Shown: positions 9,104 through 18,910, counted from the stretch's first letter. The stretch is 64,000 bases of DNA from Hephaestia sp. MAHUQ-44 (GCF_023806085.1 NZ_JAMSLX010000001.1:310001-374000); one strand, 5' to 3'. Numbers and translations are program-made. Notes: a model not told the origin generated them from the letters alone.

Positions 9104-10010
9104 CACGATTGTGGCCGAAGCGTCGCTCGCGCTCCGATCGGCGATGGCGCGCGTCCGTGAAGAAATCGACGCCGCGTTCGAGACGGTGCTCGGCGTTCCC
9201 GACGATCCGCGCGCCGCGCTCTATCGCGCGATGCGCTACGCGACGATCGGCGGCGGCAAGCGGCTGCGGCCCTTGCTCGTTACCGCGGTCGCTACGCTTT
9301 ACGGGGTCGACCGCGAGGTCGCGGTGCGCGTCGGCCTCGGCATCGAATGCGTCCATGTCTATTCGCTGATCCATGACGATCTGCCCGCGATGGACGACGA
9401 CGCCCTTCGCCACGGCAAGCCCACGCTCCACAAGGCGTTCGACGAGGCAACCGCGATTCTGGCCGGCGACAGCCTCCACACGCTGGCGTTCGAGCTGCTC
9501 GCCGATCCCGAAACGCATCCCGATCCGTTCGTGCGCGCCGAACTGGTACTGGCGCTCGCGCGGGCGGCCGGTCCAGCCGGCATGGCGGGCGGGCAGGCGA
9601 TGGACATCGAGGCCGAACGCGCACGCTTCGATCTCGCGACGGTGACGCGGCTTCAGGCGATGAAGACCGGCGCGCTGATCGGCGCGGCGGTCGAAGCCGG
9701 CATGATCCTGGGGCGGGTGCCGCCCGAGGCGCGCACCCCCTTGCGCGGCTATGCGCGCGACATCGGGCTGGCGTTCCAGATTACCGACGATCTGATCGAT
9801 GCCACCGGCGACGAGGACACCGCGGGCAAGAAGCTGCGCAAGGACGGTACGCGGGGCAAGGAAACCTTCCTGACGCTGCTGGGTGTCGATCGCGCGCGCG
9901 CGCAGGCGGCGCTGCTCGTCGATCAGGCGATCGCGCATCTGCGCGGCCACGGCACCGAAGCCGATATCCTGCGTGACATCGCCCGCTACGTACTCGAACG
10001 TGACCGGTGA
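9093..10010 (+). CDS. ispA: Polyprenyl (farnesyl) diphosphate synthase
   Basis: Condenses isopentenyl diphosphate with allylic diphosphates to farnesyl diphosphate for quinones, hopanoids, carotenoids and cell-wall lipid carrier. The start ATG 9093 lies inside the end of xseB; the product is 305 aa, a normal length. The first Asp-rich motif is HDDLPAMDDDALRHGKPT with the two extra residues typical of bacterial FPP synthases, the second is ITDDLIDATGDEDTAGK. GGGKRLRPLL binds the isopentenyl substrate. dxs, often the next gene, is replaced here by coaD. Confidence 0.94.
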   Translation: MPADTIVAEASLALRSAMARVREEIDAAFETVLGVPDDPRAALYRAMRYATIGGGKRLRPLLVTAVATLYGVDREVAVRVGLGIECVHVYSLIHDDLPAMDDDALRHGKPTLHKAFDEATAILAGDSLHTLAFELLADPETHPDPFVRAELVLALARAAGPAGMAGGQAMDIEAERARFDLATVTRLQAMKTGALIGAAVEAGMILGRVPPEARTPLRGYARDIGLAFQITDDLIDATGDEDTAGKKLRKDGTRGKETFLTLLGVDRARAQAALLVDQAIAHLRGHGTEADILRDIARYVLERDR

Positions 10011-10035
10011 CCCTCCTCGCTGAAAAGGACGAAGC

Positions 10036-10542
10036 ATGACCATCCGTACCGGTGTCTATCCCGGCACTTTCGATCCGATCACGCTCGGCCATATGGACAT
10101 CATCCGCCGCGGCGCGAAACTCGTCGACCGGCTGGTCATCGGCGTCACCACCAATCCGTCGAAGAACCCCATGTTCTCGGTCGCGGAACGGATGGAGATG
10201 GTGCAGCGCGAGGTGGCGGGGATCGCGGGCGAGATCCACGTCGTCAGTTTCGATTCGCTGCTGATGGACTTCGCCGAGCGCGAGGGCGCGTCGATCATCG
10301 TGCGCGGGCTGCGCGCGGTCGCGGATTTCGAATATGAATATCAGATGGCGGGGATGAACCAGGCGCTCAACAACCGGATCGAGACGGTGTTCCTGATGGC
10401 CGATGTCGCGTTGCAGCCGATTGCGAGTCGCCTGGTGAAGGAGATCGCGCTGTTTGGGGGCGAGATCCGCAAGTTCGTGACGCCCGCGGTCAAAGACGAG
10501 GTGATGGCACGCGTCGACACGATCGGCCGCAAGGGCAGCTAG
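10036..10542 (+). CDS. coaD: Phosphopantetheine adenylyltransferase
   Basis: Transfers AMP from ATP to 4'-phosphopantetheine, the penultimate step of coenzyme A synthesis. The 168-aa product shows the nucleotidyltransferase motif PGTFDPITLGHMD with the catalytic His, the substrate loop VTTNPSKNPMFSVAERM, and IASRLVKEIALFGG near the C-terminus. RBS AAAGGACGAAGC precedes the ATG. It is probably in the xseB-ispA transcript, 25 bp after ispA. Confidence 0.96.
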   Translation: MTIRTGVYPGTFDPITLGHMDIIRRGAKLVDRLVIGVTTNPSKNPMFSVAERMEMVQREVAGIAGEIHVVSFDSLLMDFAEREGASIIVRGLRAVADFEYEYQMAGMNQALNNRIETVFLMADVALQPIASRLVKEIALFGGEIRKFVTPAVKDEVMARVDTIGRKGS

Positions 10543-10627
10543 GGTCAGGCCCGGCGATGATGTTCAGATTGGCGCAAGCGGCGTTTTGGTTTAAGCGCAC
10601 CGCCCATCGGCTTCCCACGGGGTGTGC

Positions 10628-11338
10628 ATGCGTTTCATCTTCAGTCTGATCGCGCTCGTCGGCGCCGTGTTCGCGCTGCCCGCGGCGGCACAGGTGATCG
10701 ACGTCCAGGTGCCGGGCCGCGCCCCAGCGGCGTCGCCTACCGACCCCGAAAACATCTGGGTGCTCGACCTGTCGACCGGCGGCCGCGTCAAGATCTGGCT
10801 ACGCCCCGATGTCGCGCCCAAGATGGTCGAGCGGATCAAGACGCTGACCCGACAGCATTTCTATGACGGCATCACCTTCCACCGCGTGATCGAAGGCTTC
10901 ATGGCGCAGGCCGGCGATCCCAAGGGCGACGGCACCGGCGGATCGGACCTGCCCGACGTGCCCGCCGAGTTCAATTATCTGCCGCACGTGCGCGGCGCGG
11001 TGGCGGCCGCACGACAGGGATCGGCCCCCAATGCCGATCCGGAAACGCGCAAGAAGGCGGAAGATTCGGCCAACAGCCAGTTCTTCATCGTCTTCCAGCC
11101 CAAGCTTCAGCTCGACAAGGATTATACGGTGTTCGGCCGCGTGATCGAGGGCATGGGCTATGTCGACGCGCTGCCGCGCGGCGAACCGCCGGCGGAGCCG
11201 GGCCGCATCCTCCACGCCTATATCGCCGCCGACAATCCGCCCGCTTACCAGCCCACGGCACCGGCCCCGACCGAAGCGCCAACAGTGCTGCCGGGCGCGC
11301 GGCCTGCGAACACGGCGGCCAGGCCCGCCGGCAAATAG
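10628..11338 (+). CDS. Periplasmic cyclophilin-type peptidyl-prolyl isomerase
   Basis: Cyclophilin-fold proline isomerase of 236 aa. A signal peptide (MRFIFSLIALVGAVFALPAAAQ) puts it in the periplasm, where it would help fold envelope proteins. Core motifs are HFYDGITFHRVIEGFMAQAGDPKGDGTGGSD and ANSQFFIVFQPKLQLDKDYTVFGRV. The last 35 or so residues are Pro/Ala/Thr-rich and probably disordered. The in-frame GTG two codons upstream (10622) is less likely than ATG 10628. Confidence 0.93.
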   Translation: MRFIFSLIALVGAVFALPAAAQVIDVQVPGRAPAASPTDPENIWVLDLSTGGRVKIWLRPDVAPKMVERIKTLTRQHFYDGITFHRVIEGFMAQAGDPKGDGTGGSDLPDVPAEFNYLPHVRGAVAAARQGSAPNADPETRKKAEDSANSQFFIVFQPKLQLDKDYTVFGRVIEGMGYVDALPRGEPPAEPGRILHAYIAADNPPAYQPTAPAPTEAPTVLPGARPANTAARPAGK

Positions 11339-11353
11339 GGGCCATGGGGCCCG

Positions 11354-12388
11354 ATGAAGGTCGATCTTTTCGATTTCGAACTTCCGTCCGAACGGATCGC
11401 GCTGCGGCCGGCGGTCCCGCGCGATGCGGCGCGAATGCTCGTGCTCGACGGTGCCGGAACGCGCGACACCCATGTCGGCGCATTGCCGCAGATGCTGCGG
11501 CCGGGCGATCTGCTGGTGTTCAACGATACGCGCGTCATTCCCGCCCAGCTCGAAGGCAGGCGCGGTGCCGCAACGATCGGTGCGACGCTCCACAAGCGCG
11601 AGGGCCCGCGCCGCTGGCGCGCGTTCATCCGCAACGCCAAGCGGCTGCACGACGGTGATCGAATCGATTTTGGCCATGATGTATCGGCGATTGCCAGCGA
11701 CCGCGCCGAGGACGGCAGCTTCGCGCTCAGCTTCGCGGGCGACGAGCCGGTCGAACTGCTGCTGACCCGCGCCGGGCAGATGCCGCTGCCGCCCTATATC
11801 GCCGGCAAGCGCGCCACCGACGCGCGCGATGCCGAAGATTACCAGACGATGTTCGCGCGCGAGGCCGGCGCCGTTGCCGCGCCCACCGCCGCGCTCCATT
11901 TCACCCCCCGGCTGATCGACGCGCTGGCGGCGGCCGGGATCGGCCACACCACGCTAACGCTCCACGTCGGCGCGGGCACCTTCCTGCCGGTCAAGACCGA
12001 CGATACCGACGACCACAGGATGCACGCCGAATGGGGTCGGCTCGATGCGGCGACCGCCGACCGGCTCAACGCCGTGCGCGCGGGCGGAAACCGCGTCATC
12101 GCGGTCGGCACGACCAGCCTGCGCGTGATCGAGAGCGCGACGGGCGAGGACAATGTCATCCGGCCGTTCGAGGGCGACACCGCGATCTTCATCACGCCGG
12201 GCTATCGGTTTCGCGGGATCGACGGGCTGATGACCAATTTCCATCTGCCGCGATCGACGCTGTTCATGCTGGTCTCGGCGCTGATGGGGCGCGAGCGGAT
12301 GCAGGCGGCCTATGCCCATGCCATCGAAACCGGCTATCGGTTCTACAGTTATGGGGATGCGTCGCTGCTGCTCCCTGAAAGGACCTGA
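11354..12388 (+). CDS. queA: S-adenosylmethionine:tRNA ribosyltransferase-isomerase
   Basis: Adds the cyclopentenediol precursor to 7-aminomethyl-7-deazaguanine in tRNA to form epoxyqueuosine. It is 344 aa with the QueA-typical start [20 protein letters not shown], and with [28 protein letters not shown], and the C-terminal [20 protein letters not shown] and [12 protein letters not shown]. It stands with tgt (0.9 kb downstream), so both steps of tRNA queuosine modification map here. The stop is one base before the ATG of the EF-hand gene. Confidence 0.96.
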   Translation: MKVDLFDFELPSERIALRPAVPRDAARMLVLDGAGTRDTHVGALPQMLRPGDLLVFNDTRVIPAQLEGRRGAATIGATLHKREGPRRWRAFIRNAKRLHDGDRIDFGHDVSAIASDRAEDGSFALSFAGDEPVELLLTRAGQMPLPPYIAGKRATDARDAEDYQTMFAREAGAVAAPTAALHFTPRLIDALAAAGIGHTTLTLHVGAGTFLPVKTDDTDDHRMHAEWGRLDAATADRLNAVRAGGNRVIAVGTTSLRVIESATGEDNVIRPFEGDTAIFITPGYRFRGIDGLMTNFHLPRSTLFMLVSALMGRERMQAAYAHAIETGYRFYSYGDASLLLPERT

Positions 12389-12389
12389 T

Positions 12390-12878
12390 ATGCGTTTGCT
12401 GCTCGCGCTTCCGCTGCTTGCCCTCGCGCTTCCCGCGGGCGCGCAGACCACGCCGCAGGCGGGCGAAATTCCCTATGTCACCCCACTGGGCCAGCCGCCG
12501 ATTTCGACGATGGTGGTCGAACCGGTGGCGATGATGCTCGCGGCGTGCGACGCCGATGGCGACGCCCGCGTCACGCGCGACGAGGCGCGCGCGTGCCTCG
12601 CCAGGAGCTTTGCGAGCATCGATACGGCAGGCGCGGGCTCGCTTGGCTATATCGCTTATTCGGACTGGGCCGAGCGGTATCTCGGCGATCGCAACGCGCT
12701 GCCGAGCCCGTTCGAGACCGACACCGACCATGACAACCGCATCACGCTCGCCGAACTGACCGCCAAGATCGACACGATCTTCGACCGGCTCGACCGCGAT
12801 CGCGACGGCGTGCTGATCCGGTCCGAGCTGCTGACGATCCGGCCGGGCGGGTTCGATCGCCAGCGCAAACGCCGCTGA
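12390..12878 (+). CDS. Exported EF-hand calcium-binding protein
   Basis: A 162-aa protein with a signal peptide (MRLLLALPLLALALPAGAQ) and several EF-hand loops. Three are canonical: DADGDARVTRDE, DTDHDNRITLAE and DRDRDGVLIRSE, each with Asp at 1, 3 and 5 and an acidic residue at 12. A fourth, DTAGAGSLGYIAYSD, is degenerate. It probably binds calcium in the periplasm. RBS AAAGGACC precedes the start, which directly follows queA, so it is likely in the same transcript. Confidence 0.9.
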   Translation: MRLLLALPLLALALPAGAQTTPQAGEIPYVTPLGQPPISTMVVEPVAMMLAACDADGDARVTRDEARACLARSFASIDTAGAGSLGYIAYSDWAERYLGDRNALPSPFETDTDHDNRITLAELTAKIDTIFDRLDRDRDGVLIRSELLTIRPGGFDRQRKRR

Positions 12879-12885
12879 GCCGCGC

Positions 12886-13230
12886 TCAACCGAGGTGAAG
12901 CGCGAGCCAGATTGCCGGCGGGGCGCTGCTGGTGTGCGTCACCCAATGCGGCGTGCCCGCGGCGATGAACACATGATCGCCAGCCCCCAGCGATAGTTCC
13001 GGGGCATCGCCGAGCCTGAGCCGCGCGGTGCCGCCCAGCAACAGCACCCATTCGTCGGTTTCCTGCACCATCGGTGCATCGACGGGGGTCGCTTGTCCTT
13101 GGGACACGATTCGTTCGAGCCGCACGCCGGGGCGCGACAGCAGATCGGTGAAAACCTCGCCCGCACTGGCGGAGGGCAGCGGGGCAAACAGGTTGGCGGG
13201 CGCATCGTTCATCGTCACACCGTTGCGCAT
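12886..13230 (-). CDS. Small cupin-domain protein
   Basis: A 114-aa single-domain beta-barrel cupin. The visible core is [47 protein letters not shown], with the metal-binding HW pair of the second cupin motif; the first-motif histidines are replaced (TDEWVLLL), so metal binding is uncertain. ATG 13230 has GGAAGG five bases upstream and is preferred over ATG 13212. It is convergent with the EF-hand gene and divergent from tgt across 30 bp. Function unknown. Confidence 0.82.
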   Translation of the reverse strand: MRNGVTMNDAPANLFAPLPSASAGEVFTDLLSRPGVRLERIVSQGQATPVDAPMVQETDEWVLLLGGTARLRLGDAPELSLGAGDHVFIAAGTPHWVTHTSSAPPAIWLALHLG

Positions 13231-13260
13231 CCCGACCTTCCACGGCAAGAGCGCGACACC

Positions 13261-14388
13261 ATGCCTCGCTTTGATTTTGCCATCCACGCCACCGACGGCG
13301 CCGCGCGCACCGGCGCCATCACGATGGAACGCGGGGTGATCCGCACGCCCGCCTTCATGCCGGTCGGCACCGCCGCCACCGTCAAGGCGATGAAGCCCGC
13401 CGACGTGCACGCCGCAGGCGCCGACATCATCCTCGGCAACACCTATCATCTGATGCTGCGCCCCGGTGCCGAGCGCGTCCACCGGCTGGGCGGCCTGCAC
13501 GATTTCATGGGCTGGGAGCGCCCGATCCTGACCGACAGCGGCGGCTATCAGGTGATGAGCCTCGCCGATCTCACCAAGCGCTCCGAAGACGGTGTCGCGT
13601 TCAAATCGCACCTCGATGGGTCGCGACACCTGCTCAGCCCCGAACGCTCGATCGAGATCCAGCGGCTGCTCGGCTCGAACATCGTCATGGCGTTCGACGA
13701 ACTCGTCCCCACCACCGCGACGCGCGAGGTGCAGGCCGCCGCGATGGAGCGATCGATGCGCTGGGCCAAGCGCAGCCGCGCGGCGTTCGATACCGGCGAA
13801 GGCCATGCCGAGCACAATGCGATCTTCGGCATCCAGCAGGGCGCGCTCGACGAAGGGTTGCGCAAGGCGTCGGCCGACGCGCTGATCCACATCGGTTTCG
13901 ACGGCTATGCGGTAGGCGGGCTCGCGGTCGGCGAGGGGCAGGAAGCGATGTTCGGCTGCCTCGATTATGCGCCGCAGCAACTGCCCGCCGACAAACCGCG
14001 CTATCTGATGGGGGTCGGCAAGCCCGACGACATCGTCGGCAGCGTCGAGCGCGGGATCGACATGTTCGATTGCGTGCTCCCCACCCGATCGGGTCGCACC
14101 GGGCAGGCCTTTACCCGTGCAGGGCCGATCAACATCCGCAACGCGCGCTTCGGCGAGGATCAGGGCCCGCTCGATCCGACATGCGGCTGCCCGGTGTGTG
14201 GCGGATGGAGCCGCGCCTATCTCCACCATCTCGTCCGCGCGGGCGAAATTCTCGGCGCGATGCTGATGACCGAGCACAATATCTGGTTCTACGAAGCGCT
14301 GATGGCCGATCTGCGCGCCGCGATCGCCGACGGACAGCTCTCAACCTTTGCCGATGATTTCCGGGCGCGCTATCATGGCCATGCGTGA
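13261..14388 (+). CDS. tgt: tRNA-guanine transglycosylase
   Basis: Exchanges guanine-34 of GUN-anticodon tRNAs for the queuosine precursor preQ1. The 375-aa product starts [20 protein letters not shown] and has the conserved [13 protein letters not shown] (catalytic Asp), [17 protein letters not shown], the nucleophile stretch [15 protein letters not shown] and a Cys-rich zinc site ([17 protein letters not shown]). The internal start at 13261 matches the family. It works with queA upstream. Confidence 0.97.
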   Translation: MPRFDFAIHATDGAARTGAITMERGVIRTPAFMPVGTAATVKAMKPADVHAAGADIILGNTYHLMLRPGAERVHRLGGLHDFMGWERPILTDSGGYQVMSLADLTKRSEDGVAFKSHLDGSRHLLSPERSIEIQRLLGSNIVMAFDELVPTTATREVQAAAMERSMRWAKRSRAAFDTGEGHAEHNAIFGIQQGALDEGLRKASADALIHIGFDGYAVGGLAVGEGQEAMFGCLDYAPQQLPADKPRYLMGVGKPDDIVGSVERGIDMFDCVLPTRSGRTGQAFTRAGPINIRNARFGEDQGPLDPTCGCPVCGGWSRAYLHHLVRAGEILGAMLMTEHNIWFYEALMADLRAAIADGQLSTFADDFRARYHGHA

Positions 14389-14510
14389 TCGGACGATGAC
14401 GCGGCGAATAGAGACAACCATTGCCGAGGACGCCTTGACCTGAGATTACGGATATCGGCGCCCGCCGATGCGTTGACCCGCCCTTCCATCCCCCAGATCG
14501 GACGCATAGC

Positions 14511-14717
14511 TTGACCGACAGCAATCCGGATTGTCCCAACGAGATCACCGCCGCGGCACGCGATGCGCGCGCGCATGACGAAGCCGCCGCCTCGGCCAAG
14601 GAGGCGCATCAGAAGCGCCGTCGCTGGCCGATCGCCTCGATCGGGATCGGGATCGGCTCGGCCGCGCTCACCGCCGCCTTCCTGTATGCGGGCCGGAATC
14701 GCGACAGGAAGAAATAA
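14511..14717 (+). CDS. Small membrane-anchored protein of unknown function
   Basis: A 68-aa product with TTG start at 14511. The N-terminal half is polar and Ala/Glu-rich, followed by a basic KRRRW stretch and one helix (IASIGIGIGSAALTAAFLYAG), then a basic tail. It looks real by its amphipathic-plus-helix design and by lying in an otherwise empty gap, but there is no clear ribosome-binding site. TTGACC (14434) upstream could be a -35. Confidence 0.55.
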   Translation: MTDSNPDCPNEITAAARDARAHDEAAASAKEAHQKRRRWPIASIGIGIGSAALTAAFLYAGRNRDRKK

Positions 14718-14797
14718 CGGCTGTCCTAGTCGGTTGACACAGCGCGATCGCGCAGCGCACCACAAGGCATCAACCGTTCGCCTTGGGGAGCCCTTTG

Positions 14798-17641
14798 ATG
14801 CTATTCCGTGCCGCCCTGTTGCTCGGCGCCGCCGCGCTGCCGTTTGCCGTCCAGGCGCAGACCGCCGCACCGGCGAGCGCCCCTGCCGCCAGTTCCTCGG
14901 TCAAGCCGATCGCCTTTACCGAACGCACGCTCGCCAACGGCCTGCGCGTCTATGCGATCCACGATCCCGCAACCGCCAATGTCTCGATCAACGTTTGGTA
15001 CGACGTGGGCTCGAAGGACGATCCGCAAGGGCGCTCGGGCTTCGCCCACATGTTCGAACATCTGATGTTCAAGGCGACGCGCAACCTCGTCCCCGAGCAA
15101 CTCGACCGGCTGACCGAGGATGTCGGCGGTTATAACAACGCCTCCACCAATGACGATTATACCAATTATTACGAAGTGGTCCCGGCCAACCATCTGCAAC
15201 GCCTGCTGTTCGCCGAGGCCGATCGGATGGCGAGCCTGGTGGTCGAGCCGACCAGCTTCGCCTCCGAACGCGATGTGGTGAAAGAGGAATTGCGGCTGCG
15301 CGTGCTCGCACAGCCTTATGGCAAGTTGTTCTACGTTTATTTCCCGCAAATCTCGTACAGCAAACATCCTTATGCGCGGCCGGGCATCGGCAGTATCGAG
15401 GATCTCGAAGCCGCATCGATCGACGATGTCCGCGCCTTCCATGCCACCTATTACCGGCCCGACAATGCGATCCTGGTGGTCGCGGGCAATTTCGACCCCG
15501 CCCAGCTCGACCAGTGGATCGACCAGTATTTCGCGCCGATCGCCCGGCCCGACCGGCCGATCCCGCGCGTCACCGTCAGCGAGCCGGCGCGCACCAGGGC
15601 GGCGCATTATACGGTGTACGAGCCCAACACCCCGCTGCCCGCGGTACTGATCAGCTATCCGCTGCCGCCCGACAACAGCCCCGACATGCCCGCGCTCAGC
15701 GTGCTCGATGCGATCCTTTCCAAGGGCGAGAGTTCGCGGCTCTATCACGATCTCGTCTATCGCGATCAGATCGCACAATCGGCGGATACCTATCTTGACA
15801 GCAAGCAGCAGACCGGCGCGCTCGCGCTCTATGCGATCATGGCCGGCGGCAAGGACGCCGCCGACGGCGAAGCGGCGCTGCGCAAGGAAGTCGCGCGGCT
15901 GCGCGACGCGCCCGTCACCGCCGCTGAACTCGCCGAGGCCAAGAACGAGCTTCTGACTGCGGCGATCCAGAGCCGCGAGACCGCCGCGGGCAAGGCCAAT
16001 GTGCTCGCCGCATCGGTGATCATCGACGGTGATCCGCGCGCGGCCGACAAGCAACTCGCCGCGATCGCTCAGGTGACGGCCGCCGATATCCAGCGCGTCG
16101 CCAGGATCTATCTTGCCGACGAGCATTCGGCTGCGATCCGCTATCTGCCCGCCGAGAGCGCGCCCGCCGGCGCCAAGGGCGATACCGTATCGGTGCCCGC
16201 CAGCGTCGTCACTGCGCCGCTCGCCGCCCCCGCCGACATCAGGATCGTGACCCCTGCCTCCGACAGCGCGCGCGTGCTGCCGCCCGCACCGGGCAGGCCG
16301 GTGCCGGTTACCGTGCCGACGCCGGTCGAGACCCGGCTCGCCAACGGGATGCGGCTGATCACGGTTGCGAAGCACGATCTGCCGCTCGTCACGGCCACGG
16401 TGGTGAGCGGCGGCGGCGCTGCGCTCGATCCGATGGGCCGGGCAGGGCTCGCCAGCCTGACCGCCGGGTTGATGACCAAGGGCACAGCCACACGCTCGGC
16501 GACCGATATCGCCAGCCAGATCGAATCGCTCGGCGGCGCGATCGCGAGCAGCGCCGATTGGGACGGTTCGTCGGTGACCGTCACGATCAAATCCGACCAA
16601 CTGGCGCCCGCGCTCGGCATCCTTGCCGACGTGACGCGCAACCCCGCCTTCGCCGCCGACGAGATCGACCGCGCCCGCGCGCAGGCGGTCGACGCCGCCA
16701 ATCTCCAGATGACCGATCCGATGGCGCTCGCCGGGCTGGTCGCGAATCGGGCGATCTTCGGCGCGCAGCCTTATGGTCATGTCCTTGGCGGCACGCCGAC
16801 GTCGCTCCCGGCGATCGTGCGCGACGACATCACCACCGCTTATGCCACGAGCTGGCGCCCCGACGAGGTCGCGCTGGTACTGGTCGGCGATATCACGCCC
16901 GACGCGGCCAGGATGCTGACCGAACGTCAATTCGGCGACTGGAAGGCAACCGCGCGCCCGACCCGGGCCACGCCGACCACCGCGGCCCCGCCCGCGCCGA
17001 AGGTCGTCGTGGTCGATTTTCCCGATGCCGGACAGGCCGGGATCGTCGTCGGCCGCCCCGCGATCGCGCGCAGTGACAGCCGCTTTTACGCCGCACAGGT
17101 CGCCAACGCGACCCTGGGCGTGGGTTTCTCGTCGCGGCTCAACCAGGAAATCCGCATCAAGCGCGGGCTTTCCTATGGCGCCAGCAGCCAGATTCCCGAC
17201 CGCCGCGCCGTCGCGCCGTTCAAGGCGGGCACGCAGACCAAGAACCCGTCGGCGGCCGAGGTCGTCTCGCTGATCGTCGCCGAGATGGCGAAACTGGGCG
17301 CCGCACCCGCCACTGCCGCCGAACTCGACACGCGCAAGGCAGTGCTGGTCGGCGATTTCGGGCGCGCGGTGGAGACGACCGATGGCATCGCCGGCATCCT
17401 TGGTGATTATATCGAGGAGGGCGTGCCGCTGGCCGAGCTCAAAACCTATTCGAGTGACATCACCGGAGTCAGCCCGGCTGCGGTTCAGGCCGCGGCGGCC
17501 GAGCTGTTCGCCCCCAAGGGAGCGAGCATCGTCGTGGTGGGCGATTCGAAGCAGTTCATCGGCGATCTGCGCAAGACCTATCCCGATCTCGAGCTGATCC
17601 CGTCGAGCGCGCTCGACCTGGACCAGCCGGTGCTGAAATAA
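14798..17641 (+). CDS. Periplasmic M16 (pitrilysin/insulinase) family metallopeptidase
   Basis: A fused two-half M16 peptidase (947 aa) with a signal peptide (MLFRAALLLGAAALPFAVQAQ). The N-terminal half has the inverted zinc motif HMFEH (near residue 87) with the distal glutamate region NYYEVVPANHLQRLLFAEADRM. The second half (from about 505, ETRLANGMRLITVAKHDLPLV) lacks the motif and is probably the non-catalytic partner. It would degrade peptides in the periplasm. ATG 14798 is chosen after GGGGAG; the TTG at 14783 would spoil the signal peptide. TTGACA (14734-14739) followed by the palindrome GCGCGATCGCGC (14742-14753) lies upstream as a possible promoter. Confidence 0.93.
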   Translation: MLFRAALLLGAAALPFAVQAQTAAPASAPAASSSVKPIAFTERTLANGLRVYAIHDPATANVSINVWYDVGSKDDPQGRSGFAHMFEHLMFKATRNLVPEQLDRLTEDVGGYNNASTNDDYTNYYEVVPANHLQRLLFAEADRMASLVVEPTSFASERDVVKEELRLRVLAQPYGKLFYVYFPQISYSKHPYARPGIGSIEDLEAASIDDVRAFHATYYRPDNAILVVAGNFDPAQLDQWIDQYFAPIARPDRPIPRVTVSEPARTRAAHYTVYEPNTPLPAVLISYPLPPDNSPDMPALSVLDAILSKGESSRLYHDLVYRDQIAQSADTYLDSKQQTGALALYAIMAGGKDAADGEAALRKEVARLRDAPVTAAELAEAKNELLTAAIQSRETAAGKANVLAASVIIDGDPRAADKQLAAIAQVTAADIQRVARIYLADEHSAAIRYLPAESAPAGAKGDTVSVPASVVTAPLAAPADIRIVTPASDSARVLPPAPGRPVPVTVPTPVETRLANGMRLITVAKHDLPLVTATVVSGGGAALDPMGRAGLASLTAGLMTKGTATRSATDIASQIESLGGAIASSADWDGSSVTVTIKSDQLAPALGILADVTRNPAFAADEIDRARAQAVDAANLQMTDPMALAGLVANRAIFGAQPYGHVLGGTPTSLPAIVRDDITTAYATSWRPDEVALVLVGDITPDAARMLTERQFGDWKATARPTRATPTTAAPPAPKVVVVDFPDAGQAGIVVGRPAIARSDSRFYAAQVANATLGVGFSSRLNQEIRIKRGLSYGASSQIPDRRAVAPFKAGTQTKNPSAAEVVSLIVAEMAKLGAAPATAAELDTRKAVLVGDFGRAVETTDGIAGILGDYIEEGVPLAELKTYSSDITGVSPAAVQAAAAELFAPKGASIVVVGDSKQFIGDLRKTYPDLELIPSSALDLDQPVLK

Positions 17642-17656
17642 TCGAGGCGAGGCGCG

Positions 17657-17815
17657 AGTGGCGGCGCAGCAGACCGCCACTGGTGCCGGCGCCGAAGATC
17701 GCGGGTCGCAACACGATCCGGGTTCCCCCCCGTCGCGCAGGAGCCCAGCTCCCGCGCGCCATGACGGCGCCGGCACGGTGCGGTGGCAGAGGGCTCCCCC
17801 CAATGCTCTGCACCG
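17657..17815. ncRNA. Candidate structured RNA element, identity unresolved
   Basis: The gap between the M16 gene and the next gene holds nested perfect pairings: AGTGGCGG / CCGCCACT (17657-17664, 17674-17681), an 11-bp long-range stem TGCCGGCGCCG / CGGCGCCGGCA (17684-17694, 17765-17775) enclosing the hairpin GCGC-A-GGAGC / GCTCC-C-GCGC (17735-17757), and CGGTGC / GCACCG (17776-17781, 17810-17815). The strand is undecided and no T-run follows on either side. I could not match it to tmRNA, SRP RNA or RNase P RNA, and cannot confirm 6S RNA. Confidence 0.35.
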
Positions 17816-17860
17816 ATTGGGCCTTGTCGCCCATATCGTCGCCGTAACGAATGGTCATTT

Positions 17861-17889
17861 TTGCGTAAATCAATTTACGCGCTTATTCT
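17861..17889 (+). promoter_or_regulatory. Promoter with an 18-bp palindromic operator between -35 and -10
   Basis: TTGCGT (17861-17866), 17-bp spacer, TATTCT (17884-17889). The spacer is nearly filled by the perfect dyad GCGTAAAT-CA-ATTTACGC (17863-17880). It stands 40 bp before the start of a winged-helix protein gene, a classic layout for autorepression. An AT-rich island in a GC-rich region. Confidence 0.6.
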
Positions 17890-17928
17890 GCGCGGCCTGA
17901 AGCCGATTGATCTGGGGGGACAATCACC

Positions 17929-18835
17929 ATGGGCACCGGGCGCGTCAGCGACCCCGTGAGCGGCGTGCCGTTCCGGCGGGCGCGACATTTTCTTGCACAC
18001 CCGCAATTCGCACCGGCGCGCAACGCATATATTGCTCAATTATCAGAGCTTTACAGCGATCAGCCCTTTTTGAGCCAGATGATGGGCGAGGCCGCGCGTG
18101 TCGTCCTGTTCAATCTGATCGTCAGCCTCCACGCCCGGTACCAACCCGGCGAGCGCGCATCGCGGCCGACATTGGCGAATCTCAAACGCGCGCTTCGGGC
18201 CTATGGGTTGAGCAGCCCGCGCCGAATCGAAGCGCTGGTCGCGCGCCTTGTCCAGGTCGGCTATCTGCGCACCGAAACCGCGCCCGACGATCGACGGGTG
18301 CGACTGCTGGTGCCGTGTGCCCCGATGATCGCGCACGACCGCGAATGGCTGGCGCTGCACTATACGCCGTTGGCCCTGCTGTTTCCCGACGATCCGGCCT
18401 ATCACCGACCGCTGGCGCGCGATCCCGATTTCCAGCGTGAGCAACGCCGTGCCGCCGGCGGCACGATCCCGCATTCGGCAGGGGCATTGCTAAGCAATCC
18501 CGCAATCATCCTGTTCGGCAAACGCACGGCGGGGTTCCTGATCCTCGCGGCTCTCGGCGATGCCGCCACGCAGGCCGAGGACGGCATCGCCCGGATTCCC
18601 GTAGCCGAGCTTGCCCGGCGTTTCGCGGTCTCACGCGCGCATGTGCGCCCGCACGCTTGCCGCAGCCGACGCTGCAGGGCTGATCGGGTTCGACCCCGCC
18701 GACGAACGCGGCGTCATCCTCATGCCCGCGCTGTGGCGCGCGGTCGACCGTTTCATCGCCTTATCGATGGAGCGCCACGATCTGACCGCGATGATCGCGT
18801 TGCGGGCGCTCGACGCCCCGGAGAAGCATCCCTAA
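17929..18835 (+). pseudogene. Frameshifted MarR-like winged-helix regulator
   Basis: The reading frame from ATG 17929 codes for a protein with a winged-helix stretch (RRIEALVARLVQVGYLRTETAPDDRRVRLLVPC, near residues 100-130) and continues sensibly to IPVAELARRFAVSRAHVR (near 18645). It then turns into Arg/His-rich nonsense. The expected continuation, TLAAADAAGLIGFDPADERGVILMPALWRAVDRF...EKHP, is in the next frame to the stop at 18835. Dropping one C from the GCGCCC run near 18644-18650 restores a 301-aa protein with two winged-helix domains. It is either a decayed gene or a base-call error. The palindrome in its promoter suggests it once controlled itself. Confidence 0.72.
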
Positions 18836-18910
18836 CATTGAGACAACCACCTTTCGTCCCGCGCGGGGACAGTTCGAGATGGGGTCTGATCGCGCCGCGG
18901 GTTTTGCGCT

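Noticed and set aside
14801..17803. 1000-codon reverse open frame opposite the M16 peptidase
   Set aside because: Long antisense frames are expected where third positions are nearly all G or C; no motif and no ribosome-binding site.
17657..17815. Calling the structured gap 6S RNA, tmRNA, SRP RNA or RNase P RNA
   Set aside because: None of the diagnostic conserved stretches of tmRNA, SRP or RNase P was found. 6S RNA has too little conserved sequence to judge by eye.
18640..18660. Programmed ribosomal frameshift in the winged-helix gene
   Set aside because: No slippery heptamer, internal Shine-Dalgarno or downstream pseudoknot was seen. Decay or base-call error is simpler.
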